This document shows positions 36,912 to 46,486 of a DNA stretch of 64,000 nt, piece by piece. The notes beneath the pieces are model-generated. The model saw only the letters and a list, made by a program, of their open reading frames with translations, did not search any database and was not told where the DNA came from. Origin of the DNA: Paraburkholderia aromaticivorans (GTDB taxonomy: Bacteria > Pseudomonadota > Gammaproteobacteria > Burkholderiales > Burkholderiaceae); contig NZ_CP051515.1 of NCBI RefSeq assembly GCF_012689525.1, forward strand, positions 2,604,001-2,668,000, written 5' to 3'. Each line of letters begins with the position of its first letter. Position 1 is the first letter of the stretch. The translations under genes and the position numbers were made by a program.

Positions 36912-38129
36912 ATGACCGATACACGTGTTAGCCCGCTGCGCAATTTTGCCGACTTCGTCCGCGCGGAACGGACCCGACTGACCGAGGAATGGATGAATGC
37001 CGTCTTCGGCGACACCGATCTCGTCGAAGCGGACAAACTCACTTACCAGCAACTCGCGGATCATTTGCCGGAAATTCTCGAAGGACTGTGCGCGGCGCTC
37101 GATGTCGAAGATCTCGAACGGGTCGAGACAGCCATCGAGCGCGATGCGAGAAAGCATGGCAAGGTGCGCTGGCGCCAAGGCTATCGCATCGAGGAACTCG
37201 TGCGCGAACTCGATCTCTTCCATCAGGTGCTAGCCGCAGCGCTCGAGGAATTCGCCGGCCTCGACAGCACGTTCACGCGCCGCCATGAGAGCCGGGCACG
37301 GCGCCTGATCGCCGAAACGTTCAGCATAGTTACGCTCACGTCGATCAAGGAGGTAGTGAGTGAACGGGACCGCAAGATCGACGAGTACACCGGCAGGCTG
37401 GAGCGCGCCAATCACGAACTGGTGCTGAAGCAGCGGTTGGTGAGCGACCTGTACGAGTCGCGCATGCAGATCACACGCAGCGTGGTCCACGATCTGCGCA
37501 ACTTTCTGAACGCGTTTTCCATCGCGTTGCAATTGATCGCGCGCGCGCCTGCAAAAGCCGAAACGGCGTTGACGCTGGCGAACCGCCAGGCCACCGACAT
37601 GAAACAGCTCGTCGATCAGATGGTCGAGTACTCCGTGGTGCTCGGCGACGGCACCCCGCTCACACTCGAACAGGTTGAACCGCGCGAGCTATACGATGAA
37701 CTCGTCACCTCGTCGCGTCCGTCGATCGAAACAAAAGGGCTCACGTTGCGCGCGGGGTTCGATCCTGCGTTGACTGCCGTCACATCCAATCGTCTCAAGC
37801 TCAAACAGATTGCCATCAATCTGCTCTCCAACGCGATCAAGTACACGAAGTCGGGGCAAATCGAATTGAAGTTCGCGATGGCCGGTGCGGAGCACTGGTC
37901 GATTCGCGTCGCGGATACCGGCGTGGGCATTGCGCCATCGGATGCGGACCGCGTGTTCGACGAATTCGAGCGCGCCGCCGGCGAGGATATTCCCGGCACG
38001 GGCCTCGGTCTCGCCATCGTCAAGGAACTGTGCCGCGTGTTGAACGGACACATCGATTTCGTCTCGCGCGAAGGGGTGGGGACTACGTTCGAGATACGCT
38101 TCCCGCTGGTGCTGGTGGAACCGCAATAG
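36912..38129 (+). CDS. Cytoplasmic sensor histidine kinase with RsbRD-like N-terminus
   Basis: A 405-residue kinase without signal peptide or membrane helices. The N-terminal ~150 residues form a helical domain like RsbT co-antagonist/RsbRD sensors (RTRLTEEWMNAVFGDTDL), followed by a coiled coil (150-185), the phosphorylated His193 (SVVHDLRNFLN) and an ATPase domain with NLLSNAIKYT, ADTGVGIAPS and GTGLGLAIVK. It autophosphorylates in response to a cytosolic cue and may act on the neighbouring receiver. ATG at 36912 chosen. A GNAT gene follows after 23 bases. Confidence 0.9.
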   Translation: MTDTRVSPLRNFADFVRAERTRLTEEWMNAVFGDTDLVEADKLTYQQLADHLPEILEGLCAALDVEDLERVETAIERDARKHGKVRWRQGYRIEELVRELDLFHQVLAAALEEFAGLDSTFTRRHESRARRLIAETFSIVTLTSIKEVVSERDRKIDEYTGRLERANHELVLKQRLVSDLYESRMQITRSVVHDLRNFLNAFSIALQLIARAPAKAETALTLANRQATDMKQLVDQMVEYSVVLGDGTPLTLEQVEPRELYDELVTSSRPSIETKGLTLRAGFDPALTAVTSNRLKLKQIAINLLSNAIKYTKSGQIELKFAMAGAEHWSIRVADTGVGIAPSDADRVFDEFERAAGEDIPGTGLGLAIVKELCRVLNGHIDFVSREGVGTTFEIRFPLVLVEPQ

Positions 38130-38152
38130 GACCGCACGACCGACGAACACCC

Positions 38153-38641
38153 ATGATCCAGATCACCACCGCCCAATTCCCGCAGCAACTGGAAGCGGTC
38201 CGGGCCATCTTCCGCGAATACGCCGAGAGCCTGGGCATCGATCTCAGCTTCCAGAACTTCGAGTCCGAGCTTGCCGACTTGCCCGGCAAATTCGCGGCAC
38301 CGCTAGGCCGGGTGCTTCTCGCGCACAAGAATGAAGAACTCGTTGGCTGCGTCGCCATGCGGCCTCTCGACGACACCACGTGCGAAATGAAGCGGCTCTA
38401 TGTCCGTCCAACGGGACGCGGTCTGCAGGCCGGCAAGCAATTGGCAACGCGGATTTGCGATATCGCGAGAGACGCGGGATATCACCGCATTCGCCTCGAC
38501 TCGCTGCCGACCATGCAGGCCGCGCTCGAGCTTTACGCATCGCTGGGTTTCGAACGGATTCCGGCTTATGTCTTCAATCCGATTACCGGCGCGGTATTTC
38601 TGGAGCGCAATCTGATTCGCCCGGAAAATCAATCGACCTAG
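38153..38641 (+). CDS. GNAT-family N-acetyltransferase
   Basis: A 162-residue acetyltransferase. The acetyl-CoA-binding motif is in MKRLYVRPTGRGLQAGKQLA (R/Q-x-x-G-x-G/A pattern), followed by RIRLDSLPTMQAALELYASL and GFERIPAY typical of the family's C-terminal half. Substrate unknown. It begins 23 bases after the histidine kinase stop and is probably co-transcribed with it. Confidence 0.88.
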   Translation: MIQITTAQFPQQLEAVRAIFREYAESLGIDLSFQNFESELADLPGKFAAPLGRVLLAHKNEELVGCVAMRPLDDTTCEMKRLYVRPTGRGLQAGKQLATRICDIARDAGYHRIRLDSLPTMQAALELYASLGFERIPAYVFNPITGAVFLERNLIRPENQST

Positions 38642-39087
38642 TCGAGCAACGCCACATTGATTATTCATTACGTTTAGCAAACACCAACTTACATTCTGCA
38701 ATAAATAATCAGCGAATTAATTGCGACGTAAAGTCCGTACGCACTCACTTCCGCACGAATCCACGCGCGGCTTTCCGAAGCCGTCATTACGGAAATTCGT
38801 CGCGTCCTTGACAAAGGACTACGGCGTCACCTATTTTTTATCTGCCGCCAATATACGAATATTCGATTGCGGAAAAACATGCCGGAGATAACCGGAATAT
38901 CCAATCACAATATTTAGTTATTCTACGCATCTTGCATAACCAGCAAACGGCTATGCATTTTTAAGCAAGTTGGTCTCCACCGCTGTGTTGCGGCGATGCA
39001 TCCAGAATAATTCGAACTCCGATGCATCTTCATCCGTCATGGCGGCCTTTGCAAAAAAGGTATCTGAATCCACCACCGAGGATAGAG
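38642..39087. other. AT-rich intergenic region
   Basis: These 446 bases are clearly lower in GC than the flanks and show no convincing gene. A short hairpin (CGGCTT/AAGCCG, 38768-38783) is present. The region probably carries the promoter of the S10 peptidase gene. Confidence 0.5.
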
Positions 39088-40935
39088 ATGAAACGAGACG
39101 AGCGTCTTCGAGGCAATCGCCCTTTCCGTCAGCGCAGGCTGCCGGCTCCAGGAACTCTGGCAATGGCATTCGCAGCAACGGTCATGCTGCTCGGCGGCTG
39201 TGGCGGCGGGGACGGCAGTTCGTCCTCCGGCACGGCCGTGAGCATGCAGCAGACCGCTGCGAATCAGCAACTCAGCGCGCAGGCGGCCTCGCAGCCGCAA
39301 GCGTCGACCGCCAATCAAACCTATATCGACCTGGTCGCCTATTCCGCCAAGCCCAACGACGGCCTCGCGCCCGCCCAGGCTTCCGAGAAAGCGGCGGTCA
39401 TGCACTACCAATGGACGTTCGGCAGGACGCCGATCAACTACACGACCACCACCGGCCATCTGACGGCGGCCGACGCAAACGGCAACCCCGAAGCGACCAT
39501 GTCGTATGTGGCGTACACCGCGCCGGGCACGAACGGTGCGGCGCGCCCCGTCACGTTCGTCTATAACGGCGGCCCGGGTTCTTCGTCGATCTGGCTGCGG
39601 CTCGGCTCATTCGCGCCGACGCGCGTGGCCACGCCCGATCCGGTGTTCGGCAACTGGCCGAATTATCCGCTCGTCGATAACCAGGAGAGCCTGATCGACA
39701 CCACGGACATGGTCTTCATCGACCCGCCGGGCACCGGGCTTTCGGAAGCGATCCTGCCGAGCACGAACAAGCAGTACTGGACGACCGACGCGGACGTCAA
39801 CATCATGCGCGACTTCATCCAGCGCTATCTGGCGGTCAACAATCGCAGTAGCTCGCCGATCTATCTGTATGGCGAGTCGTACGGCACGCCGCGTACCGAC
39901 ATGCTGGCGCTGGCGCTCGAATCCGCCGGCGTGCATCTGACCGGCATCGTCCTGCAATCTGCAATCCTGAACTATTTCTCGGATGCGATCGAAGCCGTCG
40001 CCATCACGGGCTCGTCGGAGGAACTGGCGCTCGATACGGATACGCTGGCGGGCTATTTCCCCGGCTACGCAGCGGTCGCGGCGTACTATAACCAGGCCTC
40101 GCCGGCACCGCTCAGTCTGGATCTTTATGCGTTGCAGACAAGCTTGTTCGTCACGGCGGAATACAAGAGGTTCAGGCGCTACTCGCAGTCATGGGTGCTC
40201 AGCCAGCTCGGCATACCCGGCGCATTGGGCAAGCCCGTCTTCCCCAATGCGAAAACGCTTGAGTCGTGGACCTTGCCGTCGGGTTTGACCGTGCAGGCCT
40301 TGCAGGGCTATTTCAACCGCGATCCGTTTTCGACGAGCCTGCTGCCCGGCACGACGATCGGCCGCTATGACGGGCGCGTGTCGTTGCCGAATTCGGACCC
40401 GCGTCTGCAAAGCGATTCCGATCCGTCCGACATCCTGATCTCGCAGCCGTTCACGACGGCGCTCGCCACCCAGATGCCGGACTATCTCGGCTACACGGCG
40501 CCGAACGCGACCTATATGCCGCTGAACGACAGAATCATCGAGCTCTGGGATTTCTCGCACGACGGGCAGGCCTTGCCCGACACGATCCCCGACCTGCTCG
40601 GCGCGCTGACGCTCAATCCGCAACTCAGGGTGCTCTCGGAAAACGGCTTTCACGATCTGGCCACGCCGTTCTTCAATACCGAGAAGCAGTTGGCGCGACT
40701 GCAGACCGTGCCCGGCCTGAATCCTGATTTGCAGGTCAATTTCTTCCAGGGTGGCCACATGATCTATCTCGACGACGTCGCCCGTCCGCTGATGAAGCGC
40801 GACCTCGTGCGCTTCTATCGCGGCACGCCGCTGCCCGATGCGCTCGCGCTCTGGACGCTGCCGGCGCCGTGGCCCGACGAAAGTCCCGCCAGCGAGCCGA
40901 CCGCCACCGCCACGGCGCAAGTGACGGCGCCCTGA
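39088..40935 (+). CDS. S10 serine-carboxypeptidase-family lipoprotein
   Basis: A 615-residue exported lipoprotein: lipobox LLGGC near residue 38, then a Gly/Ser linker and the peptidase. It has NGGPGSSSIWLRLGSFAP (oxyanion region), the nucleophile Ser in YGESYGTPRT, the Asp in GFHDLATPFF and the His in QGGHMIYLD, so the triad is complete. It should cleave C-terminal residues or peptides in the periplasm or at the surface. ATG at 39088 has GAGGATAGAG upstream. The EF-hand-like gene follows. Confidence 0.92.
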   Translation: MKRDERLRGNRPFRQRRLPAPGTLAMAFAATVMLLGGCGGGDGSSSSGTAVSMQQTAANQQLSAQAASQPQASTANQTYIDLVAYSAKPNDGLAPAQASEKAAVMHYQWTFGRTPINYTTTTGHLTAADANGNPEATMSYVAYTAPGTNGAARPVTFVYNGGPGSSSIWLRLGSFAPTRVATPDPVFGNWPNYPLVDNQESLIDTTDMVFIDPPGTGLSEAILPSTNKQYWTTDADVNIMRDFIQRYLAVNNRSSSPIYLYGESYGTPRTDMLALALESAGVHLTGIVLQSAILNYFSDAIEAVAITGSSEELALDTDTLAGYFPGYAAVAAYYNQASPAPLSLDLYALQTSLFVTAEYKRFRRYSQSWVLSQLGIPGALGKPVFPNAKTLESWTLPSGLTVQALQGYFNRDPFSTSLLPGTTIGRYDGRVSLPNSDPRLQSDSDPSDILISQPFTTALATQMPDYLGYTAPNATYMPLNDRIIELWDFSHDGQALPDTIPDLLGALTLNPQLRVLSENGFHDLATPFFNTEKQLARLQTVPGLNPDLQVNFFQGGHMIYLDDVARPLMKRDLVRFYRGTPLPDALALWTLPAPWPDESPASEPTATATAQVTAP

Positions 40936-41019
40936 TGGGGCCTTCATGGAAACCTGCGCGGAACCGGTCGGATGGACCTCGTTCGCGATACCCTATTCAC
41001 TCAATCCATGCGAGTCATC

Positions 41020-41412
41020 ATGTCTCTTATCGATAAGTTACGGCGTGTCTCCCCGTTGATTGCGCTCGGCTGCCTGGTCGGCAGTGCGTATGCGTTGCCG
41101 CCGCAAGCGGTAGCGCCCGCGACGCCGCCCAACGGCGCACGCGGCGTCGACGGTCCGTTCTTTCCGCAAACCCGTGCGGCGCCGATCGCGCCATCGACCG
41201 GCACGGCATTGCAGCAGCAGGCACAACAACGGCTCGAGGCGCGTCTTGGGGCGAACTCGGCGCTCAGCAACGGCGCGTCGGTCACGAAAGCGCAGGCGCA
41301 AAGCCAGGGTCTCGGCTTTGTGGCGAAGCACTTCGATCAGATCGACACGAGCCATAAAGGCAGCGTGACGCTGAGCGACGTCAGGCAGTATTTGCAGCAG
41401 CAAGGGCGCTAG
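41020..41412 (+). CDS. Exported EF-hand-like protein
   Basis: A protein of about 130 residues with a signal peptide (MSLIDKLRRVSPLIALGCLV, cleaved near AYA), a Pro/Ala-rich segment, a Gln-rich helix and a single EF-hand-like loop at the C-terminus (DQIDTSHKGSVTLSDVRQYL). The loop has Asp and Ser/Thr ligands but a His at one position, so calcium binding is uncertain. Upstream starts at 40972 or 41008 are possible. It is followed by a strong terminator. Confidence 0.72.
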   Translation: MSLIDKLRRVSPLIALGCLVGSAYALPPQAVAPATPPNGARGVDGPFFPQTRAAPIAPSTGTALQQQAQQRLEARLGANSALSNGASVTKAQAQSQGLGFVAKHFDQIDTSHKGSVTLSDVRQYLQQQGR

Positions 41413-41441
41413 CGCGGCAGGTCACTACGCCGCGCATGGCG

Positions 41442-41480
41442 AAGAGCGCTTTCGGTTCTGCAACCGGGAGCGCTCTTTTT
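41442..41480 (+). terminator. Intrinsic terminator after EF-hand-like gene
   Basis: AAGAGCGCT (41442-41450) pairs with AGCGCTCTT (41469-41477), with inner CGGTT/AACCG, followed by TTT. Confidence 0.9.
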
Positions 41481-41555
41481 CGTAGCGTGAGTGTCGGGCG
41501 TGGCGTGGCGTAAGTGCTGTCCATGCTGTGAGTGACGTGAGTGGCAATCACAAGG

Positions 41556-41885
41556 CTAGTCCGCCCTCGCACCAGCCATCGACAAACATCCGCTCATCGC
41601 GCCGCCTCTGTCGCTCAGCCCGCGCACGACCACTTCGGATGATTTACCATCACGTCTCGCCAATTCCGCAAGATCGAGCAACGCGGCGTAGCGAGCGGAG
41701 CATTCTTGCGACGATTCACTCGCGGCACGCGTATCAACTGCCGCAACGAAGCGGCTCGTCCCAATCGCCACGCTCGCGGCAACCACAATCGCTGCCAACG
41801 CGCCCGCCTTGTAAAACCACCGTGTCGATGAACACTTGAAAGCCGATCGGCACGTCTGAACTGTTACGCGGGATTTGACTCGCAT
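41556..41885 (-). CDS. Small single-pass membrane protein, unknown function
   Basis: A 109-residue protein with one N-terminal membrane helix (about 24-46, FYKAGALAAIVVAASVAIGT) and a soluble periplasmic-side tail with paired Cys (SQECSARY and SGCLS). The start at 41885 is 12 bases after the stop of the upstream repetitive-protein gene, so they form an operon. The frame is open far upstream, but that part is antisense-like sequence over the neighbour. Not recognised by name. Confidence 0.65.
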   Translation of the reverse strand: MRVKSRVTVQTCRSAFKCSSTRWFYKAGALAAIVVAASVAIGTSRFVAAVDTRAASESSQECSARYAALLDLAELARRDGKSSEVVVRGLSDRGGAMSGCLSMAGARAD

Positions 41886-41896
41886 CACAGCACCTA

Positions 41897-42997
41897 TCAG
41901 GACCAGTGCGCCGGCACCCAGACTCGGCCGACCCAGTGGCCCGGCACCCACACGACCGGACGCGGCGCCGGCGCGACATAGACGACTCGCGGAGCGACAT
42001 ACACGGCACGCGGCGGGGGCGGCGGTGCGTAGACGACCGGCGGCCGCACATAAGCAACCGGCGGCGCGACCACAACCGGTGCAGGCGTCATGACAACCGG
42101 CTTCGGCACGACTACGACAGGAGCGGGCGTCACCACAACCGGCGGCGGCGCGACCACCACCGGTGCAGGCGCGACCACGACCGCAGGCGGCGGCACATAC
42201 ACAACCGGCGGCGCGACCACAACCGGCTTCGGCGCCACCACCACCGTCGTGCCGCCCGTCGCGACGACACCCGTGGTCGCCACCACCGTCCCGCTCGACG
42301 ACACCGTGTTGCCGTGCGTGCCCGTCACGCTCGTCGAGGTCGTCACGACGCCCGGTGCCACACGCGTGGCCGAACCGGAGTGATTGACGGTCCCGCCATC
42401 CGAACCGGTCACGGTGCCCGAACGCGAGCACGTCGAGCCGGCGCAATTCGTCGACGCCGAGTGGTTGACCGTGTTGCCGTTCGAACCCGTTACCGATCCC
42501 GACGACGAATACTGGCCCGGGCCGTTCTTCGTGACATCGCCGGAGGTGGTGGCCGTCTTGCCGTCCGGTCCCGTTAGCGTGCCGGTGTGCGAGCACGTGC
42601 CGCCGGCGCAGTTGGTGTCGCCTGCATGCTGGACGGAGTTGCCGTAGCGTCCCGTCGCGGTGCCCGAATTCGAGAACTGGCCCGGCGCATTGCGCGTCAC
42701 CGTGCCGGTGTTGGTCGCGAGACCGCCATAAGGGCCGGCGACGCCGCCCGCATGCGAGCAACTGCCGCCACCGCACGAGCCGTAGCGCGCGCCGTTATAG
42801 GTGCCGTGCGACGTGTAGGCGGTGCCGTGTTGCGACCAGGCGAACGCCGATGCGCTGCCGAGCGCGAGCACGGCGACCGTCGCGGAGAGCACGAGCTTGC
42901 GCAGTGCGCCGCGAGCGGATGAGGGGGTCGTCACAGAGGCAGAAGCAGAGACAGAGGCAGCGGCGGTGGCCGGGACGATCAACGAACGATTTTTCAC
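41897..42997 (-). CDS. Exported repetitive protein: CxGGxC repeats, PV-rich tail, GHW end
   Basis: A 366-residue exported protein. After a long signal sequence (cleavage near AFA) comes a Ser/Thr/Gly/Asn-rich region of ~45-residue repeats, three of which contain a Cys pair (CGGGSC, CAGGTC, CAGSTC) and HSGS/VTG motifs. A Pro/Val-rich low-complexity region follows (PVVVAPPPVVV type), ending in VWVPGHWVGRVWVPAHW, similar to the C-terminus of BcpO-like/YXWGXW proteins. GTG at 42997 with AGAAGGAC upstream. Probably cell-surface or wall-associated; function unknown. Confidence 0.78.
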   Translation of the reverse strand: MKNRSLIVPATAAASVSASASVTTPSSARGALRKLVLSATVAVLALGSASAFAWSQHGTAYTSHGTYNGARYGSCGGGSCSHAGGVAGPYGGLATNTGTVTRNAPGQFSNSGTATGRYGNSVQHAGDTNCAGGTCSHTGTLTGPDGKTATTSGDVTKNGPGQYSSSGSVTGSNGNTVNHSASTNCAGSTCSRSGTVTGSDGGTVNHSGSATRVAPGVVTTSTSVTGTHGNTVSSSGTVVATTGVVATGGTTVVVAPKPVVVAPPVVYVPPPAVVVAPAPVVVAPPPVVVTPAPVVVVPKPVVMTPAPVVVAPPVAYVRPPVVYAPPPPPRAVYVAPRVVYVAPAPRPVVWVPGHWVGRVWVPAHWS

Positions 42998-43283
42998 GGT
43001 ATGTCCTTCTGGGATTCGGGCCACTTCTGTCACTGCTGCGTGGCGACGAAACGGACTATAGAAGGACACGCCGACATAATCGACCGGGAAGATATGTCAC
43101 CCTGTTTCACCACGAAGACGGCCCGCGCGACAAGGGTTTGCGGGCGTTTTTCGTGCCGCGCGACATATTTCGACATAGATTGTCGCAGGCGAAATAGCGG
43201 ACCGCGCCTGCTTTTAAACGGCGACATTGCCGCTCCTCGCTGTCGTCTACAACGACAAGCGAGGGCGGCAACCGTTCTTCATA

Positions 43284-44270
43284 TCATTGCGTTGCGCGCG
43301 CCATGGCGATATCGGCAATCTGGTCGGCCTGATACGACGAGCGCACCAGCGGCCCGGCCACGACTTCGCGAAAACCCATCGCCAAACCCGCCTCGCGCCA
43401 GGCGTCGAACTGTTGTGGCGTCACGTACCGCCGCACCGGCATGTGAAAACGCGACGGCGCGAGATACTGCCCGATCGTCAGGATGTCCACGCGATGCGCG
43501 CGCAGATCGCGCATCGCGTCGAGCAGTTCTTCGTCGGATTCCCCCAATCCGGCCATCAATCCTGATTTGGTCAGCATCGCCGCGTTCGCCTGTTTGACAC
43601 GCGCGAGCAGTTGCAGCGAGCCCTGATAGTCCGAGCCCGCACGCGCGGCACGATATAAAGCAGGTACCGTCTCGAGGTTGTGATTGAACACATCCGGCCA
43701 CGTGTCCGCAAACGCCTGCAACGCCCGCTCGACACGTCCACGAAAATCCGGTGTCAGCACTTCGACCCGAATGCCCGGCACGCGCTCGCGCAGCAACGCC
43801 ACGCAGCGCGCAAAATGCGCCGCGCCGCCGTCGCGCAGATCATCGCGATCCACCGACGTCACCACGACATAGCGCAGGCCGAGCGCCGCCACGGCATCGG
43901 CGAGCCGCTCGGGCTCCGCTTCGTCGAGCGGCGCAGGACGGCCGTGCGCGACGTCGCAGAACGCACAGCGCCGCGTACAGATACCGCCCATGATCATGAA
44001 CGTCGCGGTGCGCCGCGCAAAACATTCGCCGATGTTCGGACACATTGCCTCCTCGCAGACCGAATGCAAACGGTGCTCGCGCAGAATCGCCGCAATGCCG
44101 GCGACCGTCTCGCTCATCATCGGCTTCGCGCGCAGCCACGGCGGCTTCGGCAAGACCTCACCGTCCGTGGCCGGCACGATCTTCACCGGAATCCGCGCGA
44201 GCTTGTCAGCGCTGCGCTTGCCATGTTGACCGAGCGCGGTGACGCTGTCGCCCTGCAATGCGGCAGCCAT
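43284..44270 (-). CDS. lipA: Lipoyl synthase of the acetoin operon
   Basis: A 328-residue radical-SAM enzyme with both Fe-S clusters: [12 protein letters not shown] for the sulfur-donor cluster and CTRRCAFC for the SAM cluster, plus the conserved C-terminal RSSY. It inserts sulfur into octanoyl-lysine of E2 subunits. The ATG follows the acoC stop by one base (TGAGATG), so translation is coupled. It is probably a second copy dedicated to lipoylating AcoC, besides a housekeeping lipA elsewhere. Confidence 0.95.
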   Translation of the reverse strand: MAAALQGDSVTALGQHGKRSADKLARIPVKIVPATDGEVLPKPPWLRAKPMMSETVAGIAAILREHRLHSVCEEAMCPNIGECFARRTATFMIMGGICTRRCAFCDVAHGRPAPLDEAEPERLADAVAALGLRYVVVTSVDRDDLRDGGAAHFARCVALLRERVPGIRVEVLTPDFRGRVERALQAFADTWPDVFNHNLETVPALYRAARAGSDYQGSLQLLARVKQANAAMLTKSGLMAGLGESDEELLDAMRDLRAHRVDILTIGQYLAPSRFHMPVRRYVTPQQFDAWREAGLAMGFREVVAGPLVRSSYQADQIADIAMARATQ

Positions 44271-44271
44271 C

Positions 44272-45384
44272 TCAGCGCCCCAGAAAATCGTTGAGCAGAC
44301 GATTCACTTCGGACGCAGCTTCCATCTGCACCATATGCCCCTTGCCGTCGAGCACATGAACGCGGATGTCGCCTGGCAAGCCCTGCGCATGCGCGGCCGG
44401 GATGATCTGATCGCCGGCGCCCCAGATCACCAGGCTGCGCGGCGCGAGTTCCGCCAGCCGGTCCCGATAGCTCGTGCGTTGCACGTTGCCGTCGAAGGCC
44501 GACGCCGCGATCTTGCGCAGCGCCTCGGGCACGCCTTCGAGCCGCTTGTACTTGACGATGTCCTCCACGAGTTGACGCGTCACGAGACCTGGATCGGCGA
44601 AGAGTTTCGCCAACTGCGGCTTGAGCGCATTGCGATTGCTGCCTTCAGTGAAACCGTGGATGTAGTCGCCGTTGATCTCCTTGCCCAGACCCGCGGCCGA
44701 GATCAACGCCAGCGACGCCACGCGCCCCGGCGCTTTCGCAGCAACGGTCATCGCGATCAGCGCGCCCATGGAGTGGCCGATCAACTGCACCTTGTCGATG
44801 CCGCGATCATCCATGAAGGCGATCACGCTGTCCGCAAGCTCGTCGGCACTGCCGGTCTCGAGCGCCTTGCCCGATTCGCCGTGACCCGGCAGATCCAGCG
44901 CCCACACTGCCCGATGCGCGGCAAGGTCGGCGTGATTGAACAGCCAGTTGTTCAGATCGCCGCCGAAGCCGTGAATCAGCAGCGCGGGCGTGCCGCCTTC
45001 GCCGAGTTTCAGATAACGCACCGGGCGCCCACCGATCTGCGCTTTCTCCGGCTGCGGGCCACTGTCGCCATCCGCCGACGTGGCCGGCACGAAGTCGCGT
45101 TGAAACGCTTCGACCTCGGCATCGATCTGCGCGTCCGGCGTTTCCGCGTCCGCCACTACCGCCAGCAATGCGCCGATCGGCAGCGTGTCGCCTTCCTGGG
45201 CGATCTGCCGGCGCAGGATGCCCTCGAACGCACACTCGACCCCCGACGAGATCTTGTCCGTTTCCACGTCGAGAATCTCGTCGCCCTTCACTACCTTGTC
45301 GCCGATGGCCTTGAGCCACCCGTTGACTTGTCCCTGCTCCATCGACAAGCCCCATTTGGGCATCGTGATCATATGGATCGGCAT
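44272..45384 (-). CDS. acoC: Acetoin dehydrogenase E2, dihydrolipoamide acetyltransferase
   Basis: A 370-residue AcoC-type E2: N-terminal lipoyl domain with lipoylated Lys44 (VETDKISSG), a linker, and a C-terminal alpha/beta-hydrolase domain ([12 protein letters not shown], nucleophile Ser in [11 protein letters not shown], His in DGKGHMVQ). This hydrolase-type catalytic domain is characteristic of acetoin rather than pyruvate dehydrogenase. It transfers the acetyl group from acetoin cleavage to CoA. It lies between acoB and lipA. Confidence 0.94.
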   Translation of the reverse strand: MPIHMITMPKWGLSMEQGQVNGWLKAIGDKVVKGDEILDVETDKISSGVECAFEGILRRQIAQEGDTLPIGALLAVVADAETPDAQIDAEVEAFQRDFVPATSADGDSGPQPEKAQIGGRPVRYLKLGEGGTPALLIHGFGGDLNNWLFNHADLAAHRAVWALDLPGHGESGKALETGSADELADSVIAFMDDRGIDKVQLIGHSMGALIAMTVAAKAPGRVASLALISAAGLGKEINGDYIHGFTEGSNRNALKPQLAKLFADPGLVTRQLVEDIVKYKRLEGVPEALRKIAASAFDGNVQRTSYRDRLAELAPRSLVIWGAGDQIIPAAHAQGLPGDIRVHVLDGKGHMVQMEAASEVNRLLNDFLGR

Positions 45385-45387
45385 CGC

Positions 45388-46392
45388 TCAAGCCCTCACT
45401 TTCAGCACAGCGTCGGCGATCTGCGCGGCCGACGGGATGTACATGTCTTCGAGCACGCCGGCAAACGGCGTGGGCGTATGCGGCGCGGTCACCATTTCGA
45501 TCGGCGCCTTGAGCGAGTGGAACGCACGCTGCGCGATCAGCGCGGAAATGTCGGTGGCGATCGAGCAGCGCGGATTCGCTTCGTCGACCACGACCACGCG
45601 TCCGGTGCGCTTCGCGCTCTCCAGGATCGTTTCTTCGTCGAGAGGCGAGGTCGTTCGCAGGTCGATCACCTCAGCCTGGATGCCGTCCTTCGCGAGTTTT
45701 TCGGCGGCTTCGGTGGCGTAGTGCACCATGCGTCCGTAGGTGATGATCGTGGCGTCGTCGCCGTCGCGCACCACGTTCGCTTCGCCGAACGGAATCGCAT
45801 ACGACTCTTCGGGCACGTCGCCCTCGCGGGTATAGAGTAATTTGTGCTCGCAGAAAATCACCGGATCGTTATCGCGGATTGCCTGGATCAGCAGGCCCTT
45901 CGCGTCATACGGCGTCGACGGGCAGACCACCTTCAGTCCGGGGATGTGCGTGAACAACGAAGTCAGCATCTGCGAATGCTGGGCTGCCGCGCGCAGGCCC
46001 GCGCCCTGCATCGCGCGGATCACGACCGGCGTGACCGCCTTGCCGCCAAACATGTAGCGGAACTTGGCGGCCTGGTTGAAGATCTGGTCGAAACACACGC
46101 CCATGAAATCGATAAACATCAACTCCGCGACCGGCCGCATGCCGCAGGCCGCCGCGCCGACTGCCGCGCCGATATAGCCGCCTTCGGAAAGCGGCGTATC
46201 GAGTACACGGCCCGGATACTTGTGGAATAGTCCCTTCGTAACACCGAGAACGCCGCCCCATGCGTCCTGTTCACCGGGCGAGCCGGCGCCGCCCGCGTTG
46301 TCCTCGCCCATCACGATGACGGTTTCATCGCGGGCCATTTCCTGACTCAGTGCTTCGTTGATTGCCTGAGAGAATGTGATCTTGCGTGCCAT
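45388..46392 (-). CDS. acoB: Acetoin dehydrogenase E1 beta subunit
   Basis: A 334-residue E1-beta of the thiamine-diphosphate 2-oxo-acid/acetoin dehydrogenases (VIVMGEDNAGGAG, LDTPLSEGGYIGAAVG, IRAMQGAG). With AcoA it forms the heterotetramer that cleaves acetoin to acetaldehyde and the lipoyl-bound acetyl group. A small gap of 94 bases before it holds a diverged copy of the hairpin element seen ahead of the beta-glucosidase. Confidence 0.94.
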   Translation of the reverse strand: MARKITFSQAINEALSQEMARDETVIVMGEDNAGGAGSPGEQDAWGGVLGVTKGLFHKYPGRVLDTPLSEGGYIGAAVGAAACGMRPVAELMFIDFMGVCFDQIFNQAAKFRYMFGGKAVTPVVIRAMQGAGLRAAAQHSQMLTSLFTHIPGLKVVCPSTPYDAKGLLIQAIRDNDPVIFCEHKLLYTREGDVPEESYAIPFGEANVVRDGDDATIITYGRMVHYATEAAEKLAKDGIQAEVIDLRTTSPLDEETILESAKRTGRVVVVDEANPRCSIATDISALIAQRAFHSLKAPIEMVTAPHTPTPFAGVLEDMYIPSAAQIADAVLKVRA

Positions 46393-46405
46393 GTCTGTCT
46401 CCTAT

Positions 46406-46453
46406 TGACCAATAGCGGGCGCTTTGGCGCTTACTTCGGTCCCATGCAAGGTT
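46406..46453. repeat. Diverged copy of the duplicated hairpin element
   Basis: The stretch GCGCTTTGGCGCTTAC (46420-46435) and TCCCATGCAAGGTT match the element at 20892-20989 closely. The outer stem sequence differs but still pairs (GACC...GGTC). It lies 14-60 bases before the acoB start, in the same orientation relative to its gene as the first copy. Confidence 0.75.
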
Positions 46454-46486
46454 GATTGCAATTCGTTTAGGTATCCAACGCGTTCG

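Noticed and set aside
41556..42776. One long minus-strand frame across the repetitive protein gene
   Set aside because: Only the part from 41885 on looks like a protein; the rest is a low-complexity shadow of the neighbouring gene.
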